Of a DNA stretch of 64,000 nucleotides, positions 8,854-18,581 are shown piece after piece. This DNA is from CAVYHJ01 sp963768165 [NCBI: uncultured bacterium] (lineage in GTDB: Bacteria; UBP4; UBA4092): the NCBI GenBank assembly GCA_963768165.1, contig CAVYHJ010000001.1:62001-126000 (forward strand), written 5' to 3'. The translations under genes and the position numbers were made by a program. Each line of letters starts with the position of its first letter. Within the stretch, counting starts at the first letter, position 1. The notes beneath the pieces were generated by a model that was not told the origin of the DNA, did not search any database, and saw only the letters and a program-made list of their open reading frames with translations.

Positions 8854-10341
8854 TTGCAAAACTTGATTGACATAGAAAACATTTCCAAATCCTTTCCCGG
8901 AGTACAAGCCTTAAATAAGGTAAGTTTGGATGTAAAACCGGGAGAAGTAGTGGGATTGATGGGAGAAAACGGCGCCGGGAAATCTACCTTAATAAAAATT
9001 CTAGCTGGGGTATATCACAAAGATTCCGGTAGAATTCTTTTTGAAGGGAATGAAGTCAATATCCTTTCTCCTTCCCAGTCGCAACATTTGGGAATCAGCG
9101 TCATATTTCAGGAATTAAATCTCCTGCCTAATCTCAATATCGCGGAAAATATATTCATGGGCAGGGAGAAAAGCAGTCATGGTATTTTCTTAAATAAAAA
9201 AGAGACCATCCAGGAAGCCAGTAAACTCATGAAAGAAGTCGGGTTGGAATGTGATCCTACGATTCGAGTGCAAGATTTATCGTTATCACAGAGGCAGATG
9301 GTAGAAGTCGCCAAAGCGCTGTCTCTCCAATCGAAACTAATCATCATGGACGAGCCAACGTCTTCATTGACGAACCGGGAAACGGAAACCCTGTTTGATA
9401 TTATCCATAAGTTGAATCAAAATGGTGTTTCCATAATGTTCGTCTCTCATAAAATCGCGGAAGTGCAACAGATTTGCGATAGAGTCCATATCCTGCGGGA
9501 TGGAAATTTTATCGGTACCTTGGAGAAGAAAGATGTTACTGAGGATAAAATTATTCAGATGATGGTGGGCAGGATATTAGAAGGGATTTTTGAAAAAGGT
9601 GCGGCAGAAATTTCCGACACGGTGCTGGAAGTGAGAAATCTATCCACCCAAAAACTGTTAAAAGATATAAATTTTAAAATCAGAAGAGGTGAAATCTTGG
9701 GATTTGCGGGACTCATTGGCGCCGGACGCACGGAAGTCATGCGCGCCCTTTTTGGCATAGACAAAAAGACCCACGGAACAATCCTTATGGAGGGGAGAGA
9801 AATTACCATAAATTCCCCTCTTGACGCGATTACTCAGGGTATGGGTTTTGTTCCCGAAGACCGGAAAAGCCAGGGACTTATTTTAGGAATGAGCGTCAAA
9901 AGAAATATTACCCTGCCGGGATTGAATTTGGTAAGCCGGAGAGGATTCATACAGAAAGCCTTGGAAAACAGGGTGGCGGATGAATACATTGATACATTAC
10001 GTGTTAAAACACCCCATCGGGACCAAACCGTGGCTAACTTAAGTGGAGGAAACCAACAAAAGGTAGTGGTTGCCAAATGGCTTGCCATTCACCCCAAGCT
10101 GTTGATTGTGGATGAACCGACACGCGGGATTGATATTGGCGCCAAAAAAGAAATTCATTCCCTCATTAGTACTCTGGCACAAAAAGGGGTGGCGATTATT
10201 ATGATAAGCTCGGAACTACCAGAAATCCTTGGCATGAGCGACCGTATTATCGTCATGAATAATGGCACCATCCAAGGTGAACTCTCCAGAGAACAAGCGA
10301 CTCAGGAAAAAATCATGGAATTAGCCATCATGAGAAATTAA
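8854..10341 (+). CDS. Sugar ABC transporter ATP-binding protein (RbsA/MglA type)
   Basis: 495-residue tandem ATPase that powers import by a ribose/galactose/rhamnose-class ABC transporter. Two nucleotide-binding domains are present. In the first (about 1-235) the Walker A is GENGAGKST, the signature is LSLSQRQ and the Walker B is LIIMDEPTS. In the second (about 245-490) the signature LSGGNQQK and LLIVDEPTRGID are intact, while the Walker A is the degenerate GLIGAGRTE usual for this family. The start is a TTG with AGGAGA 5 bases upstream. The permease gene follows after 6 bases. The adjacent rhaI suggests rhamnose as cargo, but this is only context. Confidence 0.92.
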   Translation: MQNLIDIENISKSFPGVQALNKVSLDVKPGEVVGLMGENGAGKSTLIKILAGVYHKDSGRILFEGNEVNILSPSQSQHLGISVIFQELNLLPNLNIAENIFMGREKSSHGIFLNKKETIQEASKLMKEVGLECDPTIRVQDLSLSQRQMVEVAKALSLQSKLIIMDEPTSSLTNRETETLFDIIHKLNQNGVSIMFVSHKIAEVQQICDRVHILRDGNFIGTLEKKDVTEDKIIQMMVGRILEGIFEKGAAEISDTVLEVRNLSTQKLLKDINFKIRRGEILGFAGLIGAGRTEVMRALFGIDKKTHGTILMEGREITINSPLDAITQGMGFVPEDRKSQGLILGMSVKRNITLPGLNLVSRRGFIQKALENRVADEYIDTLRVKTPHRDQTVANLSGGNQQKVVVAKWLAIHPKLLIVDEPTRGIDIGAKKEIHSLISTLAQKGVAIIMISSELPEILGMSDRIIVMNNGTIQGELSREQATQEKIMELAIMRN

Positions 10342-10347
10342 ACGTGT

Positions 10348-11286
10348 ATGATTAAAAAATATTTAAAAAACGAATCCATCGGTGTGCTACTCATTTTCTT
10401 GGGGCTATCCACACTATTGACGATTGCTAGTCCTAACTTTTTGACCATAGATAATTTATCTTCGGTTACCCGTTCATTCTCATATGTCGCCATTATGGCT
10501 ATCGGCATGACCATGGTTATCATTACCGGAGGAATAGATCTTTCTGTCGGTTCTATTTTTGCGTTTGCGTCTGTGATAACCGCCGCGTGCCATACCAAAT
10601 TCGGGATAAATTTATCCTTGAGCATTTTGATTGGCGTTGCCAGTGGAATTGTGTGCGGCTTGATAAATGGAGCACTCATCAATTGGGCGAACCTGCCATC
10701 TTTTATCGCCACGTTGGGCATGATGAGTGTGGCGCGGGGATTATCTTATGCCATTACCAGCGGGTTTCCCATTCAAATGCCGGCGCAATTTAATATCATC
10801 GGACAAGGTTTTATATTCAGCATCCCCTATCCGGCGATTTATATGATTGTCCTTGCCATCTTATTTTCCATTGTTCTGAACAATACGGTATTCGGTAGGC
10901 GAATCTATGCCATTGGCGGCAGTGAGGAGGCTTCTAGGATTTCCGGTATTAATGTGAAACGTATTAAATTAATAGTATATGGCATCTCTGGATTCTTGAG
11001 TGCTTTTGCGGGAATTGTTACGACCGCCAGATTAGGAGTCGCGCAATCTACCGCGGGAATGGGTTATGAATTGGATGTCATCGCCGCAGTCATTATCGGG
11101 GGCGCGAGTCTGACAGGGGGAAAAGGAACGATCTTTGGGACTATCATCGGCGCCGCCATCATGGGGGTATTACGGAATGGTTTGGTCTTATTGGATGTTT
11201 CCGCGTATTGGCAGCAAACCGTCATTGGGTTGGTCATTATCATTGCCGTTACCGTGGATCAAATTAGGTATAGAAAACAGTTTTAA
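10348..11286 (+). CDS. Sugar ABC transporter permease (RbsC type)
   Basis: 312-residue inner-membrane permease of the RbsC/BPD_transp_2 family, with eight or more hydrophobic segments. Family hallmarks are GMTMVIITGGIDLSVGS near residue 50, GLINGALI, and GGASLTGGKGTIFGTIIGA near 250. It starts 6 bases after the ATPase stop and is followed 35 bases later by the receptor gene, consistent with one transcript. The Shine-Dalgarno is weak, so translation may be coupled to the ATPase gene. Confidence 0.92.
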   Translation: MIKKYLKNESIGVLLIFLGLSTLLTIASPNFLTIDNLSSVTRSFSYVAIMAIGMTMVIITGGIDLSVGSIFAFASVITAACHTKFGINLSLSILIGVASGIVCGLINGALINWANLPSFIATLGMMSVARGLSYAITSGFPIQMPAQFNIIGQGFIFSIPYPAIYMIVLAILFSIVLNNTVFGRRIYAIGGSEEASRISGINVKRIKLIVYGISGFLSAFAGIVTTARLGVAQSTAGMGYELDVIAAVIIGGASLTGGKGTIFGTIIGAAIMGVLRNGLVLLDVSAYWQQTVIGLVIIIAVTVDQIRYRKQF

Positions 11287-11321
11287 TGTAAGATAATCAA
11301 ATATATTAAATGGAGGAAACC

Positions 11322-12302
11322 ATGAAAAATAAAGTAATTCAATTAGCAGCTATTTTAGTCGTTGCCTGGGTTTTTATTTTGGCAGGATGTAGTCAACAAA
11401 CCGCACCCACGAGTACTCCTACGGTGAAAACCATTACGATTGCCGTGGTTCCCAAGGCATTGGATAATGCGGTTTTCCTAGATACCAAAGATGGTGCTGA
11501 AAAAGCGGGGAAAGAATTGGGGATTCATGTCATCTGGACCGGACCAACCAAATCGGATGCGGCAGAACAGGTGCAGGTGATGGAAGGGCTGATTCAAAAA
11601 AAGGTGGATGGGATTCTGGTGAGTTGTAATGACCCGGATGCCTTGAAAGATGTTATCAATAAAGCCACAGAAGCGGGAGTCAAAGTTGCGACTTTTGATT
11701 CGGACTCACCGAATAGTAAAAGAATATTTTACGCAGGAACTGAAAATTATAAACTGGGTCAGCAATGCGGGGAGACCATGAAAAAACTCATTGCTGGAAA
11801 GGGAAAAGTAAAAATCGCCACATTAACCGGTGTTCCCGGTTCCTACAATCTGGAACAAAGAATCAAAGGGTTTAAAGATGGTGCCCAAGGCGCTGATATT
11901 ATTTATACGCCCGTGCAGAACTGTGATGATGATGTGAATAAGGCGGTTACTATTTTGGAGCAATATACGAAAGCCCATCCTGATTTAAAAGCCTGGTTTT
12001 TAGATGGTGGATGGCCATTGTTTACTCCGGTGGAGACGATGCCAACTATGAAAGAATTTGCCAAGAAAGGCGGAATTGTAGTTACCGTGGATTCGTTTTA
12101 TCCCATGTTGCGATATGTGAAAGAAGGAATCGTACAAGTGGAAATCGGGCAGAACTTTATTGCCATGGGTGACAAGGGTGTGCGCGAACTCAATAAGGCG
12201 ATTAAAGGCGAACCAACGGATAAGTTTATTGATACCGGTACAATTGTTGTGGATAAAACCAATATTGATGAAATCCTGAAAACCGCCAAGCCTTGGAAAT
12301 AA
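11322..12302 (+). CDS. Sugar-binding lipoprotein of the ABC transporter
   Basis: 326-residue periplasmic-binding protein of the ribose-binding (Peripla_BP_4) class. A signal peptide ends in the lipobox LAGC, giving a lipid-anchored receptor. A two-lobe sugar-binding fold follows, with typical segments VDGILVSCNDPDAL, VATFDSDSP and YAGTENYKLGQ. I start at the ATG at 11322, because the upstream ATG at 11310 overlaps the GGAGG Shine-Dalgarno. Gene order ATPase-permease-receptor is complete. The ligand cannot be read from sequence. Confidence 0.92.
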   Translation: MKNKVIQLAAILVVAWVFILAGCSQQTAPTSTPTVKTITIAVVPKALDNAVFLDTKDGAEKAGKELGIHVIWTGPTKSDAAEQVQVMEGLIQKKVDGILVSCNDPDALKDVINKATEAGVKVATFDSDSPNSKRIFYAGTENYKLGQQCGETMKKLIAGKGKVKIATLTGVPGSYNLEQRIKGFKDGAQGADIIYTPVQNCDDDVNKAVTILEQYTKAHPDLKAWFLDGGWPLFTPVETMPTMKEFAKKGGIVVTVDSFYPMLRYVKEGIVQVEIGQNFIAMGDKGVRELNKAIKGEPTDKFIDTGTIVVDKTNIDEILKTAKPWK

Positions 12303-12326
12303 ATGTCCGTTCCCATGGAGTGATGC

Positions 12327-14480
12327 ATGATGAAAAGAATTCTCATAGCTTTATTACTATCCATAAGTATCTATGGATTGTCTTCAGGGGTTGATTATCA
12401 AGACAATTTGATTGGGCAAAATATTGCTGTTTTTTACCCTCCACAATTTGATCCATCAGGAACTCTCCCATCCTTGGCATTAATCAAAGAATTTGAACCG
12501 ATTGGGGATATACCTAAAAAATGGAGTTTAAGACCAAAGTTTTACACACTCGATGGGAAAAGTTATGCCAGCTTGTCCATTCCCAAAAGCGCCAGTTTAT
12601 ATGGGACGGGAGAAGTGACGGGAAGTTTACTGCGAAATGGGAAAACCATTATTGGTTGGAATACGGATAATTTCGCTTGGGCGAAAGACAGTGGCCGACG
12701 CCTTTATCAAACCCATCCTTGGGTTCTGGGAGTAAACAAAGACGGTTCTTCTTTTGGTGTTCTTGCCGATAATACCTGGAAACAAAAAATTGTATTGGGC
12801 AAGAGCATTCAGTTTATTTCAGAGGGTCCTCCGTTTCGCCTGATTGTCATAAAGCGAAAAACTCCGCAGGAAGTTATGTCCGCTTTATCAGACCTTATCG
12901 GCAAAATGCCTCTCCCTCCCTTATGGGCAATCGGATATCAACAATGTCGTTATTCCTATTTCCCCGATACGCGAGTAAAAGAAATTGCGGATAATTTCCG
13001 GTCTCGAAATATCCCTTGCGATGTGATATGGATGGATATTGATTACATGGATAAATATAAGATATTTACTTTTGATACCGAGAGATTTCCCGACCCGGCG
13101 TCTTTAAATAGTTATTTGCATGAGAATGGATTTAAATCCATTTGGATGATTGATCCAGGTACCAAAGCCGAAAAGGGATATTTTGTATATGATTCGGGAA
13201 GTCTCGGCAACCAGTGGGTGCAAGATAGCAGTGGGAATGAATATCATGGCAAAGTATGGCCCGGTGAATGTGCTTTTCCTGATTTTACCCGACCTGAAAC
13301 CCGCGATTGGTGGGCGGGTCTTTATCCTGACTTTATGGCAAAAGGTGTGGACGGGATATGGAATGATATGAATGAACCGGCGGTTTTTAATACACCAGAT
13401 CACACTATGCCGGATGATAATATTCATCGCGGGGGAGACGGTTTACCCCAGGGACCTCATTTACGTTATCACAATGTATATGGCTTGTTAATGGCACGCG
13501 GTACGCGTGAAGGGAGCTTAAAAGCAAACCCTGATAAACGGCCTTTTGTATTATCGCGTGCCGGGTTTTTGGGCGAGCAGCGGTATTGCGCGAATTGGTC
13601 AGGAGATAATTCCGCGAAAATGGAACATCTAAAAATGTCTATTCCCATGGCATTAAACCTTGGTTTATCCGGGCAGCCTTTTAATGGTCCGGATATTGGA
13701 GGATATTCAGATTCTACCAATCCCAATGGGGAACTTTATGGTCAATGGATTGCGGTTGGTACCTTCTATCCATTTTCCCGAAGTCACACCTCGAAAGGTT
13801 CTGGTAATAAGGAACCTTGGGCGTTTGGTCAGAAAATTGAAGATGTCTCACGCACAGCTCTCAACCGGCGTTATCGGCTTTTACCTTATCTTTACACTCT
13901 GTTTTATGACTCCTCCACCAGCGGAAAACCGGTGATGTGTCCGGTCTTTTTTGCCGATGTAACCGATGATTCATTACGCAAAGAAGAGCAGGCATTTTTA
14001 TTGGGTGAGGATTTGCTGATTGTCCCCAAATGGGCTAAAAAACCTGCTTTACCGAAAGGAATTTGGAGAACGATTTCTATCGCTGGAGAAGACAGCCGCC
14101 ATGATTTATATCAACCGGACGTTAAATTAAAAGGCGGTAAAATTATTCCACTTGGAAAAATTATTCAAAGTACTGCCCAATATAATCTTGATTCTGTAAC
14201 TCTCTTGGTCGCGCTGGATAGTAAAGGCAGGGCGCAGGGTTCATTATATGAAGACGCGGGAGATGGATTTCAATATCTAAATGGGGAATATTCAATTTCT
14301 ACTTTCTCTGCTGTGCAAAATGAAATCAATATAACGGTGGTAATTAATAAACAAGCCGGCAATATGGCACCCAAAACAAGATTCTATCAAGTGGATGTCG
14401 TTACCCCTAATGGAACTGTTAGCGGTACATGGACTAACGATACGATTATCCGAGTAGCACTTTCTCCTCAAAAGAAATAA
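12327..14480 (+). CDS. Secreted GH31 family glycosidase (alpha-glucosidase-like)
   Basis: 717-residue glycoside hydrolase family 31 enzyme with a short signal peptide (about residues 1-20). The family signature WNDMNEP carries the nucleophile Asp347, and SGDNSA carries the probable acid/base Asp427. GYQQCRYSYFPDTRV and IPCDVIWMDIDYMD are typical of the barrel. GH31 includes alpha-glucosidases, alpha-xylosidases and transglycosylases. The GH74 gene at 46.4 kb makes alpha-xylosidase worth considering, but this is inference. It lies 24 bases after the binding-protein gene, so it probably releases the sugar the transporter imports. Confidence 0.9.
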   Translation: MMKRILIALLLSISIYGLSSGVDYQDNLIGQNIAVFYPPQFDPSGTLPSLALIKEFEPIGDIPKKWSLRPKFYTLDGKSYASLSIPKSASLYGTGEVTGSLLRNGKTIIGWNTDNFAWAKDSGRRLYQTHPWVLGVNKDGSSFGVLADNTWKQKIVLGKSIQFISEGPPFRLIVIKRKTPQEVMSALSDLIGKMPLPPLWAIGYQQCRYSYFPDTRVKEIADNFRSRNIPCDVIWMDIDYMDKYKIFTFDTERFPDPASLNSYLHENGFKSIWMIDPGTKAEKGYFVYDSGSLGNQWVQDSSGNEYHGKVWPGECAFPDFTRPETRDWWAGLYPDFMAKGVDGIWNDMNEPAVFNTPDHTMPDDNIHRGGDGLPQGPHLRYHNVYGLLMARGTREGSLKANPDKRPFVLSRAGFLGEQRYCANWSGDNSAKMEHLKMSIPMALNLGLSGQPFNGPDIGGYSDSTNPNGELYGQWIAVGTFYPFSRSHTSKGSGNKEPWAFGQKIEDVSRTALNRRYRLLPYLYTLFYDSSTSGKPVMCPVFFADVTDDSLRKEEQAFLLGEDLLIVPKWAKKPALPKGIWRTISIAGEDSRHDLYQPDVKLKGGKIIPLGKIIQSTAQYNLDSVTLLVALDSKGRAQGSLYEDAGDGFQYLNGEYSISTFSAVQNEINITVVINKQAGNMAPKTRFYQVDVVTPNGTVSGTWTNDTIIRVALSPQKK

Positions 14481-14643
14481 TATAAATTTCTTCTTGTTCA
14501 AGCCAAAGGTATGGTAGTCCATAATGAGACCTTTGTTACACCATAGCCTTGTTGGTTTTGCTCTCTTAACCATCGTGGAAATATTTCCAGGACTGGCACT
14601 AATAGCATGGGAGACGACAGGGAACCAATACTCCAGAGCTTCT

Positions 14644-15084
14644 TTAATGATTGTAAGTAAGAAACACTGTCAGTACGGCAATCAATCCAAGCAACAGAAG
14701 ATAAATTGTGAAGAACTTCCATTGTTTAAAAGTAGGTAGTGGACGTTCACGCGATATTGTTTTTCCAGAATCAAATGGTAATTCAGACAATATATCTTTC
14801 ACTTCTTGTATCTTTTCTCGAGGTACATAGATAATAGATTCTGGAGCATAGGGCGAATATAATCCTGGACTTACTATCAGTCCGGTTACATTCCCTGATT
14901 GACGATAACAAGGAATATCTTTTTCCTGTAAAGCTACTTCCAGCATATCGGTTTTCCAAGATTGGTCACCTCTGAATATTTCTACGAAATCATCTTTATC
15001 GTCTAACAGATGCATTTCTTCAATAACATCTTGGACTTCCTGGCTATCACATAAAAGATGTTTGGAAATATCGGCAACAGACAT
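14644..15084 (-). CDS. DUF2007-like small membrane protein
   Basis: 146 residues. The middle (about 40-105: MLEVALQEKDIPCYRQSG through VPREKIQEVKDILSEL) resembles the DUF2007 'putative signal transducing protein' fold, which is known only as a small domain of unknown function. One transmembrane helix lies at the C-terminus (about 122-142). The first 40 residues look helical and acidic. No Shine-Dalgarno is obvious before the ATG. The gene lies behind the third promoter-leader cassette. The function is unknown. Confidence 0.7.
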   Translation of the reverse strand: MSVADISKHLLCDSQEVQDVIEEMHLLDDKDDFVEIFRGDQSWKTDMLEVALQEKDIPCYRQSGNVTGLIVSPGLYSPYAPESIIYVPREKIQEVKDILSELPFDSGKTISRERPLPTFKQWKFFTIYLLLLGLIAVLTVFLTYNH

Positions 15085-15248
15085 ACTTACTTAAATAGTT
15101 TGATTGGATAAAATGACGTTGTTCTTCGTTTAGCATGTTTTCAAGCTCACTTGGACAAATCAGCTAAAAATTATTTTACACTCTATCTATAATTTGGGTA
15201 GGCTTTAGTGTCTACCAGATTGTACTGCTTTTTTCGTTGTTGGGTCAA
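15085..15248 (-). promoter_or_regulatory. Promoter-leader cassette, copy D
   Basis: Minus-strand TTGACC (15243-15248), an 18-base spacer and TACAAT (15219-15224), with a leader of about 129 nt to the gene at 15084. The shared leader core is GAGTGTAAAATAATTTTTAGC. The stem arm reads CAAAT opposite ATTTG, which compensates for the CAAACC/GGTTTG pairing of copy B. The rest of 15249-15397 holds the promoter side of the next gene (TATAAT near 15363) and no other feature. Confidence 0.7.
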
Positions 15249-15397
15249 GCATGAGTCTTATCCAAAACCTCATGAGGCTTTTGTACCCCCTTCGACAATA
15301 TCCCATTTAATCAGCAAAAGAGATTTTTTGTATATTAAAAAAAGGAAAAGAATTAAATTTGTTATAATTGACGGGTTCCTGACAAGAGGAGAGAATA

Positions 15398-16453
15398 ATG
15401 AAATTGTATGGCGTTTTTATATCATTTTTAATCTATTTTGTATTGTACTCCAAGTCACAAACAGCAGACTTACTACAAAATCAAATGTTGGATAAGTATC
15501 AATTCCAAGAAAAAGAATTTGTTTTTCAAGATAGTAGCGCTTTTCTCCAATGTCATGCCTCTACGTTAGCCCAATTGGGTCCCGGTCGATTTTTAGTGGC
15601 TTGGTTTGGAGGCAGTGGGGAAGGTCATCCGGATGTGGGTATCTGGACTTCGCAGCGGAATTCTGAAAAATGGTCTCCTCCCCGGCTGACCGCTAAAGTA
15701 AACAATGAGGCGCACTGGAATCCTGTCTTATTTAATGCGCCCAATGGCATTCTTTATCTTTTTTTTAAAGTCGGAAAAAATCCCTCTCGATGGCATACCT
15801 GGGTCATCACTTCCAAAGATCAAGGGACGACTTGGGCATCTCCGGTGGAATTAGTTCTGGGGGATTCCCATCCGCGGGGTCCGGTAAAAAACAAACCGAT
15901 TGTCCTTTCCAATGGCTGGTGGCTGGCGCCTTCTTCGATTGAGCATCTTCACAAGTGGGATGTTTTTGTGGATACCAGTCGGGACGAGGGAAAAACTTGG
16001 AATAGGAGTAAATATGTAAAAATTAATCATTGGTTTTTTGGAGGACGTGGAGTGATACAACCTACTTTATGGGAATCAAAACCGGGGCATGTCCACATGC
16101 TCATGCGGAGTTCCAACGGTCACATTTACCGCAGTGACTCGTCCGATTATGGACAAACGTGGTGTCCGGTTTATCCGACGGATTTGCCAACAAATAATAG
16201 TGGACTCGATTTGGTAAAAATGCCCGACGGGGCTTTGATTTTGGGGTGTAATCCTGTACCGAATGGATATCGCTCTCCTCTCACCATCCTGATTTCCTAC
16301 AACAACGGGACAAGCTGGATTTCACATCTGAATCTGGAAACGGACAAAGGGGAATATTCTTATCCTTCCATTATTTCTACAGATACAGGTTTTGCTCTTA
16401 CCTACACTTGGAAGAAAAAACGGATTGTTTTCCAGCAGGCTATCTGTAAATAA
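15398..16453 (+). CDS. Secreted BNR-repeat (sialidase-fold) enzyme
   Basis: 351 residues with an N-terminal signal segment (about 5-22) and a six-bladed sialidase-like propeller. Four Asp-box motifs (S-x-D/N-x-G-x-T/S-W) are visible: SKDQGTTW, SRDEGKTW, SSDYGQTW and SYNNGTSW. AGRFLVAWFGG-like (here PGRFLVAWFGGSGEG) and HARPL-like positions match the BNR_2 group often annotated exo-alpha-sialidase. Many members of this group act on other sugars, so the substrate is open. AGAGGAGAG lies 5 bases before the ATG. Confidence 0.8.
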   Translation: MKLYGVFISFLIYFVLYSKSQTADLLQNQMLDKYQFQEKEFVFQDSSAFLQCHASTLAQLGPGRFLVAWFGGSGEGHPDVGIWTSQRNSEKWSPPRLTAKVNNEAHWNPVLFNAPNGILYLFFKVGKNPSRWHTWVITSKDQGTTWASPVELVLGDSHPRGPVKNKPIVLSNGWWLAPSSIEHLHKWDVFVDTSRDEGKTWNRSKYVKINHWFFGGRGVIQPTLWESKPGHVHMLMRSSNGHIYRSDSSDYGQTWCPVYPTDLPTNNSGLDLVKMPDGALILGCNPVPNGYRSPLTILISYNNGTSWISHLNLETDKGEYSYPSIISTDTGFALTYTWKKKRIVFQQAICK

Positions 16454-16735
16454 CAGGGGAATTAACCAATTTCATATATCCCTTCATTCCAATTTCCCTC
16501 CATATTTCCAAACTAGATTTCATAGTAATTTGATTTTCAGTATCTACAGTGGATTTCACATCTTCCATATCCATATGACATAGATCTTTAGATATCTAAA
16601 ATAATAACAAGGTTTCATTGGAGGAGTTGATATTCTACCTCGTAACCGATTTATCGTCCTTTGAATTAGCTATTTTCATAATCAAAGTCCTACAATGCAA
16701 GGTTATTAGGACAACGTAGAGGAGATTTAATTTGG

Positions 16736-16807
16736 CTCCCCGGGGAAGACTCGAACTTCCAACCTAGCGGTTAACAGCCGCTCGCTCCGCCATTGAGCTA
16801 CCGGGGA
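16736..16807 (-). tRNA. tRNA-Asn (GTT)
   Basis: Complete cloverleaf: acceptor TCCCCGG/CCGGGGA, anticodon loop CTGTTAA (GTT), T-loop GTTCGAGTC. The discriminator is G and the CCA is encoded (16733-16735). The 282 bases between the BNR gene and this tRNA show nothing further. Confidence 0.97.
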
Positions 16808-16872
16808 TCTGACTTGAAGAGCTAATAATTTTACACGAGTTTCAGTGTTTTGTGAAGTACAATTTTCCTGAA

Positions 16873-17676
16873 CTATGTCAGAATTTCAATCTCACCGGAT
16901 AAAATCTTTTCTGTCATCCCATTCTTTTTACGAATCAGCAAGCCCCCGTCAGTATCAAGATTCAATATGTATCCTTCAAAGGATTGAGAACGGTTGTGAA
17001 TTCGGACAAGTTTTCCCGGCATATCGGATAATTCTTTCCATTGAGTAACAACTCGATCAATTCCATTTTTTATTGTTTCCAAATACCATTTATCCATAGA
17101 ATGTAAAGCGGTTAAGAATAGATTTTCACAAGACACAATTTTATGGGTTTCAATAAAAAGGGATGTCGCTTGGTCTTTCAATTCAATAGGGAAATCTTCA
17201 GAAGGCGTATTCACATTAATCCCTATTCCAACGATAACATAATTTACTTTATTTTTTAGGGTTTTTGATTCTGTTAAAATGCCACATAGTTTTTTCTTTC
17301 CTACCCGAATATCGTTGGGCCATTTAATGACAGTAGGAATACCGGTTTCATTCCGAATTGATTCACAAAGAGCCACTGCCGCCAGAGTAGTGATTTGAGA
17401 AACGCCTTGCAAAGAATCCGGTGGACGCAACACAAAACTGAATAATAAATTTTGATTGGACGGAGAAACCCATTTACGATTTTCCCTGCCCCGGCCCGCA
17501 GTCTGATAATCTGTAATAATCAGAGTTCCCTCCGGTGCGCCGTCTTCTGCCAATTGCGCGGCACGTGTATTAGTTGAATCGATCTCAGGATAATAATGTA
17601 TTTTAGAACCGATAATTTGAGTCTTTAGTTGTTGTGCAACCAAAGTAAGATTTAGTGGGAGATACGTTTGAGGCAT
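16873..17676 (-). CDS. birA: Biotin--[acetyl-CoA-carboxylase] ligase
   Basis: 267-residue biotin protein ligase without the N-terminal DNA-binding domain of E. coli BirA, so it should attach biotin to carrier proteins but not act as a repressor. The catalytic loop GRGRENRKW and KWPNDI are intact, and a C-terminal SH3-like domain is present (about 220-265). It is last in a same-strand run after coaX and nadC, 17 bases after the nadC stop, a typical cofactor-gene grouping. Confidence 0.93.
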   Translation of the reverse strand: MPQTYLPLNLTLVAQQLKTQIIGSKIHYYPEIDSTNTRAAQLAEDGAPEGTLIITDYQTAGRGRENRKWVSPSNQNLLFSFVLRPPDSLQGVSQITTLAAVALCESIRNETGIPTVIKWPNDIRVGKKKLCGILTESKTLKNKVNYVIVGIGINVNTPSEDFPIELKDQATSLFIETHKIVSCENLFLTALHSMDKWYLETIKNGIDRVVTQWKELSDMPGKLVRIHNRSQSFEGYILNLDTDGGLLIRKKNGMTEKILSGEIEILT

Positions 17677-17693
17677 CAGTAATTCATTCCATA

Positions 17694-18581
17694 CTATCGG
17701 GTGGTTGCAATTTTTAAAGATAAATCCAATGCAGGCGCGGAATGGGTTAACGCTCCAATAGAGATTCGATCAACTCCGGTCGCAGCAATTTGTTTGATAT
17801 TCTTTAGATTTATTCCACCGGAGGCTTCTGTCAATGCCTTGTGTTTGACAATTTTTACAGCTTGGTGAAGCAATTTGGGAGACATATTATCCAACAGGAT
17901 AATTTCTGGATGAAATGACATCACACGTCTTACTTCTTCCAAAGTTCTTGCTTCGATTTCAATCGGAACACCGGGGTATTTTCTACGTGCAAGTATCATA
18001 GCATTCTCCATTCCACCTGCAATCTGAATATGATTATCTTTTATCAAAATCTGGTCATATAATCCAAAACGGTGATTTTCACCACCCCCTATACTTACCG
18101 CATATTTCTCCACAAGTCGTAGTAATGGAGTTGTTTTCCTCGTATCAAGAATGGAGACTTTATATGGTTCTACAGCTTTAACAAAATTAGCGGTCATTGT
18201 GGCAATCCCTGATAATCGCTGTATAAAATTTAATAAAACCCTTTCGATAATTAAAAGAATATGTGAAGGAGCTTTGATTTCTGCTATCACCTGACCGAGC
18301 TGGATTGAGCTTCCTTCTTGGATTTTTATTTTTAAAAAATATTTTTTGGTTTTACTTTTCAATATTATTGGAATTAGCGGAAGTCCACAAATGATTCCGG
18401 ATTGTTTGGCCAGTAAACGCGCGGTGGAAATGTCTTTATTCTTTACAATCGCCTTGGTAGTAATATCCCCATCTCCAATATCTTCTTCCAATGCCAGGTC
18501 TATTAATATACGAATCAACTTCTTATTCTCTGTAGAAAAATAAGTATCAAAAGATACTTTACTTTGGGGAGACATTATCAT
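17694..18581 (-). CDS. nadC: Nicotinate-nucleotide pyrophosphorylase (carboxylating)
   Basis: 295-residue quinolinate phosphoribosyltransferase, which makes nicotinate mononucleotide from quinolinate and PRPP in NAD synthesis. DTRKTTPLLR, GGGENHRFGLYDQILIKDNHI and the EIEARTLEEV region are characteristic. The start overlaps the coaX stop by four bases (ATGA), and GAAGGAAAA precedes it. A second in-frame ATG two codons later is possible. Confidence 0.95.
   Translation of the reverse strand: MIMSPQSKVSFDTYFSTENKKLIRILIDLALEEDIGDGDITTKAIVKNKDISTARLLAKQSGIICGLPLIPIILKSKTKKYFLKIKIQEGSSIQLGQVIAEIKAPSHILLIIERVLLNFIQRLSGIATMTANFVKAVEPYKVSILDTRKTTPLLRLVEKYAVSIGGGENHRFGLYDQILIKDNHIQIAGGMENAMILARRKYPGVPIEIEARTLEEVRRVMSFHPEIILLDNMSPKLLHQAVKIVKHKALTEASGGINLKNIKQIAATGVDRISIGALTHSAPALDLSLKIATTR

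Noticed and set aside
15208-15495. 95-residue plus-strand frame
   Set aside because: It starts inside the promoter-leader cassette and overlaps the well-supported start of the BNR gene in another frame.
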